Source: Holophaga sp.
Lineage (GTDB): Bacteria > Acidobacteriota > Holophagae > Holophagales > Holophagaceae
Direction of reading: 5' to 3'
Assembly (NCBI GenBank): GCA_031292735.1
Contig: JARLGP010000107.1
Span: 1-31,685 of the forward strand
Length of the DNA stretch: 31,685 bases
The position numbers and the translations under genes were made by a program. The notes beneath the pieces were generated by a model. It did not search any database. It was not told the DNA's origin and was given only the letters and a program-made list of their open reading frames with translations. The number at the start of each line of letters is the position of its first letter. The stretch's first letter is position 1. Below are positions 1 to 5,866 of the stretch, one piece after another.

Positions 1-262
1 CAAACCCGCAACCCGACATATTTCCCCGACTCCCACTGGTGATGATGACAAGCTGGCTCGGTCGCTCATTGGAACATGCCACCTATCTTTGACTTTCGCA
101 GAAAGCCGGCCTGTTTCCGTTTGCCAACTCCCAGTGGTGATGATGACAAGCCGGTTCGGCCGCTCATTGGAACCATAGCCACCAGAGCTTTCCCATCGCA
201 GCATGCCCCGAAACGCAGCAACCATGCACCTTTCGGTGAGTCGGCGCCCCGCTTGGGCCTAA
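1..262 (-). mobile_element. third integron cassette, 5' part (cut by window edge)
   Basis: Reading on the minus strand, this cassette begins at base 262, just inside the GTTAGGC core of the neighbouring attC, and runs off the left end of the window. Its first ~25 bases resemble the starts of the two cassettes to its right. It holds two good copies of the dispersed repeat at 31-75 and 129-173. Open frames exist on both strands, but none has a recognisable protein family or a convincing ribosome binding site, so I call no gene here. Confidence 0.55.
31..173. repeat. dispersed cassette repeat, copies R1 (31-75) and R2 (129-173)
   Basis: Two 45-bp copies lie 98 bp apart. Both carry the core GGTGATGATGACAAGC followed by a CGGCTCGG-like block, and both end in GCTCATTGGAAC. 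They differ at only a few positions. The same family recurs in the cassette at 1087-1902. On the plus strand the core would read GDDDK; on the minus strand it would read a serine-rich peptide. I see no proof that either is translated. Confidence 0.7.
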
Positions 263-383
263 CGCCAGCATTGACCGGCACGGCCCCTGACGCATGACCG
301 GCGGAGGATGGACGATTGAATGATAACGCCAGCCGGTTGGGGCAGAAGCGGGGCCGTGTCCGGCGTCGAATGCAAGGTTAGGC
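257..383 (-). other. integron attC recombination site (of the brnTA cassette)
   Basis: On the minus strand the site opens with GCCTAAC (383-377) and closes with GTTAGGC (263-257), matching the RYYYAAC and GTTRRRY outer boxes of attC. The ends fold back as an imperfect palindrome: GCATTCGACGCCGG near one end pairs with CCGGTCAATGC near the other, and CACGGCC pairs with GGCCGTG. The length of 127 bp is like the long attC sites of chromosomal integrons. It lies 33 bp downstream of brnA, where the attC of that cassette should be. The site at 1081-1207 has the same length, near-identical outer thirds and a variable centre. Confidence 0.88.
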
Positions 384-416
384 AAGATGGCCCTGAAATA
401 ATCCCTTAAACCCGCA

Positions 417-677
417 TCAGGACTGGATTGGGCGCGATCGCTCCGCGGGCTTATCGGCTTTGGGACCGCTCAGCCAAGCCAACCGAAGGTGTTTTTGAGA
501 AGCCGCACATTCTCGGAGGTAAAGGTTGATTAAGGTTTGATAGGGAATCGCAGTCTCTTCGGCCAATGACTTGAAGTACACAAGGGTTTGCTCATCCAAC
601 CGAATGGTAACCTGCCGTTTGAGCAGCTTGGCATACGGGTTGGGCTGCCCAGTGGAGAAATCGTAATGCTTTCTCAT
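417..677 (-). CDS. brnA: BrnA-type antitoxin
   Basis: This 86-residue protein resembles BrnA antitoxins. It has a basic, aromatic N-terminus starting MRKHYDFSTG, then the beta strand VTIRLD (about residues 23-28) typical of ribbon-helix-helix dimers, then a helix pair ending in YQTLINLYLRE (about residues 46-56). In the family the N-terminal part wraps and inhibits the BrnT ribonuclease, and the ribbon-helix-helix domain binds the operon promoter. The start was chosen because its ATG overlaps the brnT stop codon as ATGA, implying translational coupling; longer upstream starts would lie inside brnT. The order toxin-then-antitoxin is normal for brnTA. The gene ends 33 bp before the attC site, as expected for a compact cassette. 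Identification is by motif recognition only. Confidence 0.85.
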   Translation of the reverse strand: MRKHYDFSTGQPNPYAKLLKRQVTIRLDEQTLVYFKSLAEETAIPYQTLINLYLRECAASQKHLRLAWLSGPKADKPAERSRPIQS

Positions 678-973
678 GCCTTGAACCTCCCGAAATAAAC
701 CTGCCGTTCTTGGCCATCCGCTTTTCGAGCTGAAATGATTCGAATTGTTTTTCCTTCCGCCCGGTAGCAATGGCAGACAATCAGCACCCGCAAAGAGGAA
801 CTGAGCCCCATAAGGATGAATCGATCTTCCGAAAGAGAATGGTCTGGATCATCAATGAGAATTGCGTTTTCATCGACGAAGACAGTAGAGGCGTCATCGA
901 AGGAAACACCATGGCGCCGAAGATTGCTGGTGCTCTTCCCGGGATCCCATTCGAAACGAAGGTCGTTCGTCAT
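674..973 (-). CDS. brnT: BrnT-type ribonuclease toxin
   Basis: This 99-residue protein matches BrnT, a small RelE-fold ribonuclease toxin. The diagnostic N-terminus FEWDPGKSTSNLRRHGVSF lies at about residues 7-25, where the family has an F-x-WDxxKxxxNxxKHGVSF pattern. It is followed by an acidic stretch with a DDPDHS turn and the C-terminal IRIISARKA and ER..Y region (about residues 77-93). The toxin is expected to cleave RNA and slow growth when BrnA is lost. I chose the start at 973 rather than an upstream start at 1117, because the longer frame would run into the palindrome and the attC-proximal leader. No strong ribosome binding site precedes it. A TACAAT box sits so close to the ATG that the message could be leaderless. 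Confidence 0.85.
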   Translation of the reverse strand: MTNDLRFEWDPGKSTSNLRRHGVSFDDASTVFVDENAILIDDPDHSLSEDRFILMGLSSSLRVLIVCHCYRAEGKTIRIISARKADGQERQVYFGRFKA

Positions 974-977
974 CCCT

Positions 978-995
978 ACATTGTAGTTACAATGT
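978..995. promoter_or_regulatory. palindromic brnTA operator/promoter
   Basis: An inverted repeat with 8-bp perfect arms and a 2-bp centre, ACATTGTAGTTACAATGT, ends 4 bp upstream of the brnT start codon. On the minus strand its inner half contains TACAAT, a good -10 box. BrnA-type antitoxins repress their own operon by binding inverted repeats overlapping the promoter, so this is the expected position. I see no clear -35 box; TGGCGA at the right distance is a weak match. Confidence 0.65.
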
Positions 996-1080
996 CGGTT
1001 CTTCGCCAGAGGCATGCATAAACTTGTGCCTACTGTGCGCCTGATCACGGTCTGATGCGGTGCTACGGCGCCCCGCTCGG

Positions 1081-1207
1081 GCCTAACGCCAGGATTGACC
1101 GGCACGGCCCCAGCCACGCGATCGGAGGAGAACAGCAGACTGAATGATGACGGCGGCTGGTTGGATCACAACCAGGGCTGTGTCCGGAGTCGAATCCAAG
1201 GTTAGGC
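1081..1207 (-). other. integron attC recombination site (of the first cassette)
   Basis: This is a second 127-bp attC. On the minus strand it opens with GCCTAAC (1207-1201) and closes with GTTAGGC (1087-1081). Its outer arms are nearly identical to those of the site at 257-383, with TCGACTCCGGACAC opposite CCGTGCCGGTCAAT, while the central part differs. High similarity between attC sites of one array is a hallmark of chromosomal integrons, in contrast to the mixed sites of mobile integrons. Confidence 0.88.
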
Positions 1208-1902
1208 AAGTACGGCCTTGATCTTTTTGCTGGAACCCGCGGCGCCATTGGAGCTGGGACGATTTGATGGCCCATCTATGAGCGGCTGCATTGACGAGGA
1301 ACCTGCTCCCATGGGTGATGTTGACAAGCCGGCTCGGCCACTTCGCTTGAGGACGCCTGCTCGGACTTGACCGACAAAGATCTCTCCTCCGGGCCACGGC
1401 CCTGGATTGGCTTGCGCCTGACGAATGATTGTCAGCATCCTTGCAGTCTTCGGCACCACGATTGTTTTTGCGCCTGGCGGATTTCCAGGCGGCCGGATGC
1501 ACATTTGGAACCGACTTCCGCTGGTGATGATGACCGGAATCTTTGACGCCCACTGCCAGACGGACGACTCAAACCTGCAGCCTGAAACCATGACCGTACA
1601 GCCCTTCACCGGGGTGCGCCTGACGAAGGCCACATCACACACCACGGTGATGGCCAGCCCTGGCCGCCATACCGACTCCCAAGGGTGATGGTGACAAGCC
1701 AGCTCGGCCAATGAATTGTGGACGGCCATCGGTCCCAACAAGCAACCGGCTCGGTGACGCCTGCCGATTTCCAGTGGTGATGATGACAAGCTAGCTCGGC
1801 CGCAAATTACTGGAACGACAGATTGGCCTGAACTGGCGATGCATGCACCGAAGCGCCAAACCATTGTGAATAGCGGTGCTACGGCGCCTCGGCTGGGCCT
1901 AA
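1087..1902 (-). mobile_element. first integron cassette, no convincing gene
   Basis: This 816-bp cassette lies directly next to attI and would be the most recently inserted one. It is bounded by the attI-like core at 1897-1903 and the core of the attC at 1081-1087. Several open frames exist on both strands, up to about 220 codons on the minus strand, but they overlap the attC, lack a recognisable fold or a good ribosome binding site, and consist largely of the degenerate repeats. I therefore treat the cassette as non-coding or as carrying a decayed or unrecognised product. Confidence 0.6.
1307..1816. repeat. dispersed cassette repeat, copies R3-R6
   Basis: Copies related to those at 31-173 start at 1307 (R3), 1517 (R4, only the first 18 bp), 1677 (R5) and 1769 (R6). 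R6 is nearly as good as R1/R2 and also ends in TGGAAC. Start-to-start distances are 210, 160 and 92 bp, against 98 bp for R1-R2, which suggests a decayed tandem unit of about 95 bp with lost copies. A partial copy, CAAGCAACCGGCTCGG, is visible near 1740-1754. Confidence 0.6.
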
Positions 1903-1903
1903 C
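1897..1903 (-). other. attI-like integron insertion core
   Basis: The minus strand reads GTTAGGC here, preceded by TTAGC. This is a lone core site with no matching palindromic partner nearby, which is what separates attI from attC. It lies 449 bp upstream of the integrase start codon, at the integrase-proximal edge of the array. The exact extent of attI, including the accessory integrase-binding boxes, cannot be fixed by eye. Confidence 0.6.
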
Positions 1904-2351
1904 GCTAATTGGACATCACCACCCAAACCTGAAAGAACAGGCCAATCCGAGTCCCTTCACGTGCCAACCTTACCGCATTAGGAATCTCCAAGCGAGAAGT
2001 CCTTACTCGGTATGCAACGTCATTACAGTTTTTAACTAAATTCAACCTTACGCAATCCAGGCGAAGGGAGATGATTAACACGGCAATTATGTATTCTTCC
2101 GTGCTGGTGGCCAGGAGCAATAGGCGGCATGGACGGATGGGGAACTGGCTGGATCGGGGCAGGTCCACAGGATTGTTTGAAACCAAATCGGAGGACTCGG
2201 TAGTCAACCGGCCAGAAAGACGGGTGCTTAAGAATTCAGATTAGCTCTTGACGAACGCTAAAATCTTGTTATTTTTTCGCTTAAAATATCTTTCCCTTTT
2301 ACAGAATACCTTCGATGGTCCTTGGGCCCTGCCCCCACATTCCGGTGATGG
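1904..2351. other. integron leader between attI and intI, no assigned gene
   Basis: This stretch separates the cassette array from the integrase and should contain the rest of attI, the outward cassette promoter Pc on the minus strand and the intI promoter. It is AT-richer than the surrounding chromosome, most clearly at 2010-2100 and 2240-2310. An open frame of 100 codons on the minus strand (1905-2207) matches nothing I know and would abut the attI core, so I do not call it a gene. I could not find a convincing Pc by eye. Confidence 0.5.
2248..2275 (+). promoter_or_regulatory. candidate intI promoter
   Basis: TTGACG (2248-2253) is followed after 16 bp by TATTTT (2270-2275) in an AT-rich stretch about 75 bp upstream of the integrase start. 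The -35 box is good and the -10 box is weak. No LexA-like CTG-N10-CAG palindrome is visible, so SOS control, common for proteobacterial intI genes, is not supported here. Confidence 0.35.
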
Positions 2352-3371
2352 ATGATAGCTTCCAACTCTCCCGCTCCTCGAACGACGCCGCCGGTGGCTA
2401 CGCCGGCACCTCCGGCCCCAAGGCTCCTGGATCGGGTCCGCACCGAGATCCGCGCCCGCCACTACAGTCTACGTACGGAGGAGACCTATGTGGACTGGAT
2501 CAAGAGGTTCATTCTCTTCCACCACAAGCGGCATCCCGACGGCATGGGCCTTCGCGAAGTGGAGGCATTCCTCTCCTACCTGGCCTCGGAACGCCATGTG
2601 GCTGCCTCCACTCAAAACCAGGCCAAGGCCGCGCTCTTGTTTCTGTACAAACGAGTCCTGGGCATGGAACTGCCCTGGCTGGATGGGGTCATCCAGGCGA
2701 AAGCCTCCCGGCGACTGCCGGTGGTCCTCACTCCGGGGGAGGTGCGCAGGCTCCTGGACCAGATGAGCGGGGTCACGGCCCTGGTCGCCCGGCTGCTCTT
2801 CGGCACGGGCATGAGGCTATTGGAGGGGCTTCGGCTCCGGGTCAAGGATCTGGACTTCGACCGCCACGAGGTGATCGTCCGCGCCGGCAAGGGGGACAAG
2901 GACCGGGTGACCATGCTCCCCGATTCGCTGGAACCTCTCGTCCGGAAACACCTGGACAAGGCCAAGGCGCTCCACGACCGGGATCTGGAGGACGGCTTCG
3001 GCGAGGTGTGGCTGCCCGGGGCTCTGGGGCAGAAATACCCCCAGGCCGGCCGGGCCTGGGGCTGGCAATGGGTATTCCCCTCCGCCACCCGCTCGGTGGA
3101 CCCCAGGACGGGCGTGGAACGCCGCCACCACCTGCACCCGGAAACGATTCAACGGGCGGTACGCACTGCGGCACGCTCGGCGGAACTGGTGAAACCGGTC
3201 ACGCCCCATGTGCTGCGCCACAGTTTTGCCACGCACCTGCTCCAGAACGGCCACGATATCCGCACCATCCAGGAACTGCTGGGCCACAAGGATGTGGAAA
3301 CGACCATGATCTACACGCACGTGCTGAACCGCGGGGGCCGTGGGATCACCAGCCCCCTGGACCAGCTGTGA
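2352..3371 (+). CDS. intI: integron integrase IntI (tyrosine recombinase)
   Basis: This 339-residue tyrosine recombinase catalyses attI x attC and attC x attC exchange. It resembles IntI throughout: the N-terminal SAM-like domain contains [18 protein letters not shown] (about 37-54), followed by [11 protein letters not shown] (121-131). The catalytic set is complete: R155 in GTGMR, K180 in AGKGDKDR, H286 and R289 in [10 protein letters not shown]312 in LLGHKD and nucleophile Y321 in MIYTHV. The extra segment that distinguishes IntI from XerC/D, running from [13 protein letters not shown] to the RRHH motif (about 221-260), is present. This segment lets the enzyme bind folded attC hairpins. The N-terminus is a proline-rich extension of uncertain start with no clear ribosome binding site. 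The gene looks intact and divergent from the cassette array, the normal integron layout. Confidence 0.95.
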   Translation: MIASNSPAPRTTPPVATPAPPAPRLLDRVRTEIRARHYSLRTEETYVDWIKRFILFHHKRHPDGMGLREVEAFLSYLASERHVAASTQNQAKAALLFLYKRVLGMELPWLDGVIQAKASRRLPVVLTPGEVRRLLDQMSGVTALVARLLFGTGMRLLEGLRLRVKDLDFDRHEVIVRAGKGDKDRVTMLPDSLEPLVRKHLDKAKALHDRDLEDGFGEVWLPGALGQKYPQAGRAWGWQWVFPSATRSVDPRTGVERRHHLHPETIQRAVRTAARSAELVKPVTPHVLRHSFATHLLQNGHDIRTIQELLGHKDVETTMIYTHVLNRGGRGITSPLDQL

Positions 3372-3386
3372 ACGGCTTCCCGCCGG

Positions 3387-4808
3387 CTACCACAGCCGCA
3401 CGGTGCCCAGCATCCCGTCGGGGTCGAACCGGGCCTTCAGGGCTGCTCCCGCGGCCTTCTGCGCGGGACTGGTGTAGGCGTCGAAGGAGGCCTGGTTGTG
3501 CGGGCCTACGCCATGCTCGGCGCTGTAGCTGCCGGCGAAGTCCTGCACGGCGATCTGGTAGATCCGGCGCTGCACCTGGGGCACCAGCTGGGCGGCGGGA
3601 ATAGGCGAATCCTGCTCCCGCCACACCAGGTTCAGGTGGGTGCCGCCATCGCCCCAATGGCCGAAATCACAGACCCGGAAGCAGGGATGCTCGGCCTGGA
3701 GCCAGGCCTTCACGGCATCGGTGAAGGCGGGCAGCCGGGATCGCGGCACGGCCAGGTCGAAGGCCAGGACTTTGCCCTCCTCGCGCAGGCTCTCGGAAAT
3801 GTGGTGGCGCAGGGCCCAGAACTCTTCGGGCTTTCCCATGATCACGTCGGTGATCTCCTCGCCATGCGCTTCCAGGTGGTCGGAAAGGGCCGACTCCAGC
3901 AGGTCGGCCAGGTTCAGGGCGCTCTCCGGAAGGGTGGAGGCCAGTTCCACCAGGACGGTGTACGGGGCCAGGACGCCTGCGCCGAAGGGGTTGCGCAGCG
4001 GCGCGGAGCCGCTGAACACCGGGCCCAGGGCCTCGGCCGACATGACTTCATAGGCGGCCAGCAGTTCGGACAGGCCATGCTCCAGGGCCTGCAGCAAACC
4101 CAGGGCGGCGGGACCATCCTGCAGGCCCACCAGGGCCGTGGCCCGCTGCCGGGGCAGGGGTGCCACCTGCAGCACCGCGCCGGTGATGACCCCGAACACC
4201 CCGGAGGTGCCGGTGAACAGCTGCTTGAAGTCCAGGCCGGTGTTGTTCTTGCGCAGGGCGGTCAGGGCGTCCACCACGCTGCCGTCGGCCAGCACCACCT
4301 CCAGCCCCAGCAGGTTGTGGCGCACGTCGCCGTAGCGCAACAGCCGGGCGCCCCCGGTGTTGGCGGCGATCATGCCACCGATCTGGGGGTCGGCCGGAAG
4401 GTCCACGGGAAAGGTGAGCCCATGCTCGGCCAGGGCCTCGTTCAAGGCGCTGAGCAGGACGCCGGCGTCCACTTTCACGGTCCGGTCCAGCACATCCACG
4501 TCCAGCCGCCGGTTGAGCCGCTCGAGGCTCAGCACCACCATCCGGCCGCTGTCATCCGGCACCGAGCCGCCCACCAGGCCGGTATTGGCCCCCTGGGCGA
4601 TCACCCGCAGCCCGTGCTGCCGGCAGAAGGCCAGCACCTGGGCCACCTGCCCGGTGCTGGCGGGACGGGCCGCCAGCAGGGCCTTGCCATGGCCGTAGCG
4701 CCACCCGGTTTCATACTTCTCCAGATCCGGGGGCTCGGTCAGCACGGCCCCGGGCCCGAGCAGGGTGCTCAATTCCTGTTGGAGCATGGCAGGTGTGGTC
4801 ATGGTCAT
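3387..4808 (-). CDS. FAD-linked oxidase, probable D-2-hydroxyglutarate dehydrogenase
   Basis: A 473-residue flavoprotein of the GlcD/D-lactate dehydrogenase/D2HGDH family. The FAD-binding PCMH domain occupies about residues 20-215, with AQGANTGLVGGSVP (71-84) and PQIGGMIAANTGG (141-153). The C-terminal FAD-oxidase domain carries the metal-binding GHWGDGGTHLN (383-393) and SAEHGVG (429-435), as in enzymes that oxidise D-2-hydroxyacids. Its ATG overlaps the stop of the upstream HglS-like gene as ATGA, so the two are coupled. HglS-type enzymes release 2-hydroxyglutarate, so the expected reaction is D-2-hydroxyglutarate to 2-oxoglutarate with electrons passed to an acceptor. Glycolate or D-lactate oxidation cannot be excluded from sequence alone. 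It converges on intI with a 15-bp gap and no clear terminator. Confidence 0.8.
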   Translation of the reverse strand: MTMTTPAMLQQELSTLLGPGAVLTEPPDLEKYETGWRYGHGKALLAARPASTGQVAQVLAFCRQHGLRVIAQGANTGLVGGSVPDDSGRMVVLSLERLNRRLDVDVLDRTVKVDAGVLLSALNEALAEHGLTFPVDLPADPQIGGMIAANTGGARLLRYGDVRHNLLGLEVVLADGSVVDALTALRKNNTGLDFKQLFTGTSGVFGVITGAVLQVAPLPRQRATALVGLQDGPAALGLLQALEHGLSELLAAYEVMSAEALGPVFSGSAPLRNPFGAGVLAPYTVLVELASTLPESALNLADLLESALSDHLEAHGEEITDVIMGKPEEFWALRHHISESLREEGKVLAFDLAVPRSRLPAFTDAVKAWLQAEHPCFRVCDFGHWGDGGTHLNLVWREQDSPIPAAQLVPQVQRRIYQIAVQDFAGSYSAEHGVGPHNQASFDAYTSPAQKAAGAALKARFDPDGMLGTVRLW

Positions 4809-5821
4809 TCTCCACCGGCGGAAGTCATCTTGAAGATGGCCTGGGCGTTGCCGGTATCGAAGCTCAGGTCAAGGCGCCCATCCGGCATGGGTTTGCGGGT
4901 GATGAACTCGAAGAAGGAACCGGGCACGGTGACCACCTCCAGGTGTCCCGCGGCGGTGCGGAAGGTCCGCTCCACCGGGGCGGCCCGGAACGCGGTCTGC
5001 AGCACCCGTCCGGAGGCGGAGCACTCCACGGCCGCCTTCATGGGCCGGCCCAGCGCCTTCTGCTCCAGGGCCAACGCCGCCACGTCCGCCACCCGGTCGG
5101 TGACGTGGTTGAAGGCGTTGCCTTCGGTGGCGATCCAGGCCATCTCTTCGCTCTCCGCCAGCAGGGTCTGGTAGTCGGAGCGCAGCGGGGCCGGGTGCTG
5201 CCGGTCGAAACAGGCCACAAGGTCGGGCAGCAGCCGCTGCGCCTGGTCGAAGGACAGGGCGCCCTCGGCCTGCAGTTCCGCCAGCAGGGCCACCGCCCGG
5301 GGCGGCAGCGGATCCTGGGATCCGGCCAGGGTGCGGGCCACGGCGACCTGGAAGCCGGCGCTGAACCGCTCGGGGTGGAACTCGCTGAGGAAGAACTGGG
5401 GGATGTCTTCGGGGAAGTCCTGGTGCGCGTAGGACCGGCCGGTGAGGGCGATCCGGTCCAGGGGGTAGACTTCGGCGCGGCGGTAGCCCAGCGGTTCCAG
5501 GATCCGCACCATGGCCGCCTCGCCCTCGGGCAGGGCGCCGGACGGGGCCTTCACGGTGCGCAGGGCGCCATGGTCGAACTGGACCTTGCGCCCGGATCGC
5601 ACGCCGTCCCGCACGTAGGCACGGGCATAGGGCACCCGCTGCTCGAGCCCTTCGAACAGGAGCAGGTTCATGGCCATGGCCAGCTGGGCCCGGGACACCC
5701 GGGTTGTCTTCGGGCCGGTCAGGGCCGCGGGCACGGCCACGGCCTCCAGGATGGCAGCGGCGCGGCGGCTGCCGACCACCGCTTCCACCAGGGTGCCCAG
5801 ATTGTTTTCAACGAACTGCAT
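4805..5821 (-). CDS. hglS: DUF1338 / HglS-type 2-oxoadipate dioxygenase-decarboxylase
   Basis: This 338-residue protein belongs to DUF1338, the Fe(II)-dependent family whose characterised bacterial member, HglS of Pseudomonas putida, converts 2-oxoadipate to D-2-hydroxyglutarate in lysine catabolism. Candidate metal and substrate residues fit that enzyme in type and spacing: H84 and R88 in FDHGALR, H239 in FNHVTDRV and E305 in SFFEFITRK. The published HglS residues, as I remember them, are H70, R74, H226 and E294. The protein is shorter than HglS (about 460 residues), so it belongs to the compact branch of the family and its substrate may differ. It sits 45 bp downstream of the aconitase-like gene and overlaps the dehydrogenase gene by 4 bp. 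A downstream 2-hydroxyglutarate oxidase is the strongest argument for the 2-oxoadipate assignment. Confidence 0.8.
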   Translation of the reverse strand: MQFVENNLGTLVEAVVGSRRAAAILEAVAVPAALTGPKTTRVSRAQLAMAMNLLLFEGLEQRVPYARAYVRDGVRSGRKVQFDHGALRTVKAPSGALPEGEAAMVRILEPLGYRRAEVYPLDRIALTGRSYAHQDFPEDIPQFFLSEFHPERFSAGFQVAVARTLAGSQDPLPPRAVALLAELQAEGALSFDQAQRLLPDLVACFDRQHPAPLRSDYQTLLAESEEMAWIATEGNAFNHVTDRVADVAALALEQKALGRPMKAAVECSASGRVLQTAFRAAPVERTFRTAAGHLEVVTVPGSFFEFITRKPMPDGRLDLSFDTGNAQAIFKMTSAGGE

Positions 5822-5866
5822 GTGCGCCTCCCAATCGGTTGGCCTTATCCTAGCTGGACCGGCCCG

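Larger units (their letters stand above)
263..1086 (-). mobile_element. integron gene cassette carrying brnT-brnA
   Basis: The boundaries are set by cutting each GTTAGGC core after its first G on the minus strand, the usual IntI exchange point. This gives an 824-bp cassette containing a leader, brnT, brnA and its own attC. Toxin-antitoxin pairs are a well-known class of cassette in sedentary chromosomal integrons, where they stabilise the array. The cassette carries a palindromic promoter/operator of its own, so it need not rely on the integron promoter. Confidence 0.8.

Noticed and set aside
31..1816. CRISPR array
   Set aside because: The repeats are imperfect, unevenly spaced and too far apart for spacers, and no cas gene is present.
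1202..1864. 220-codon minus-strand open frame across the first cassette
   Set aside because: It overlaps the attC by a few bases and is built from the degenerate repeats in shifting frames, with no known motif.
2020..2080. Cassette promoter Pc on the minus strand
   Set aside because: TTGCGT, TTGAAT, TTAAAA and TGTAAT boxes occur but none pair at 16-18 bp spacing.
1905..2207. 100-codon open frame on the minus strand between attI and intI
   Set aside because: It has no recognisable family and no clear ribosome binding site, and it ends at the attI core, where non-coding recombination sequence is expected.
2240..2351. LexA box controlling intI
   Set aside because: No CTG-N10-CAG palindrome is visible; the nearest ACAG has no matching half-site.
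3498..5174. Long plus-strand open frames opposite the dehydrogenase and dioxygenase genes (also at 4793-7837 and 7812-10019)
   Set aside because: They are mirror frames of high-GC minus-strand genes, His/Gly/Gln-rich and without any family motif.
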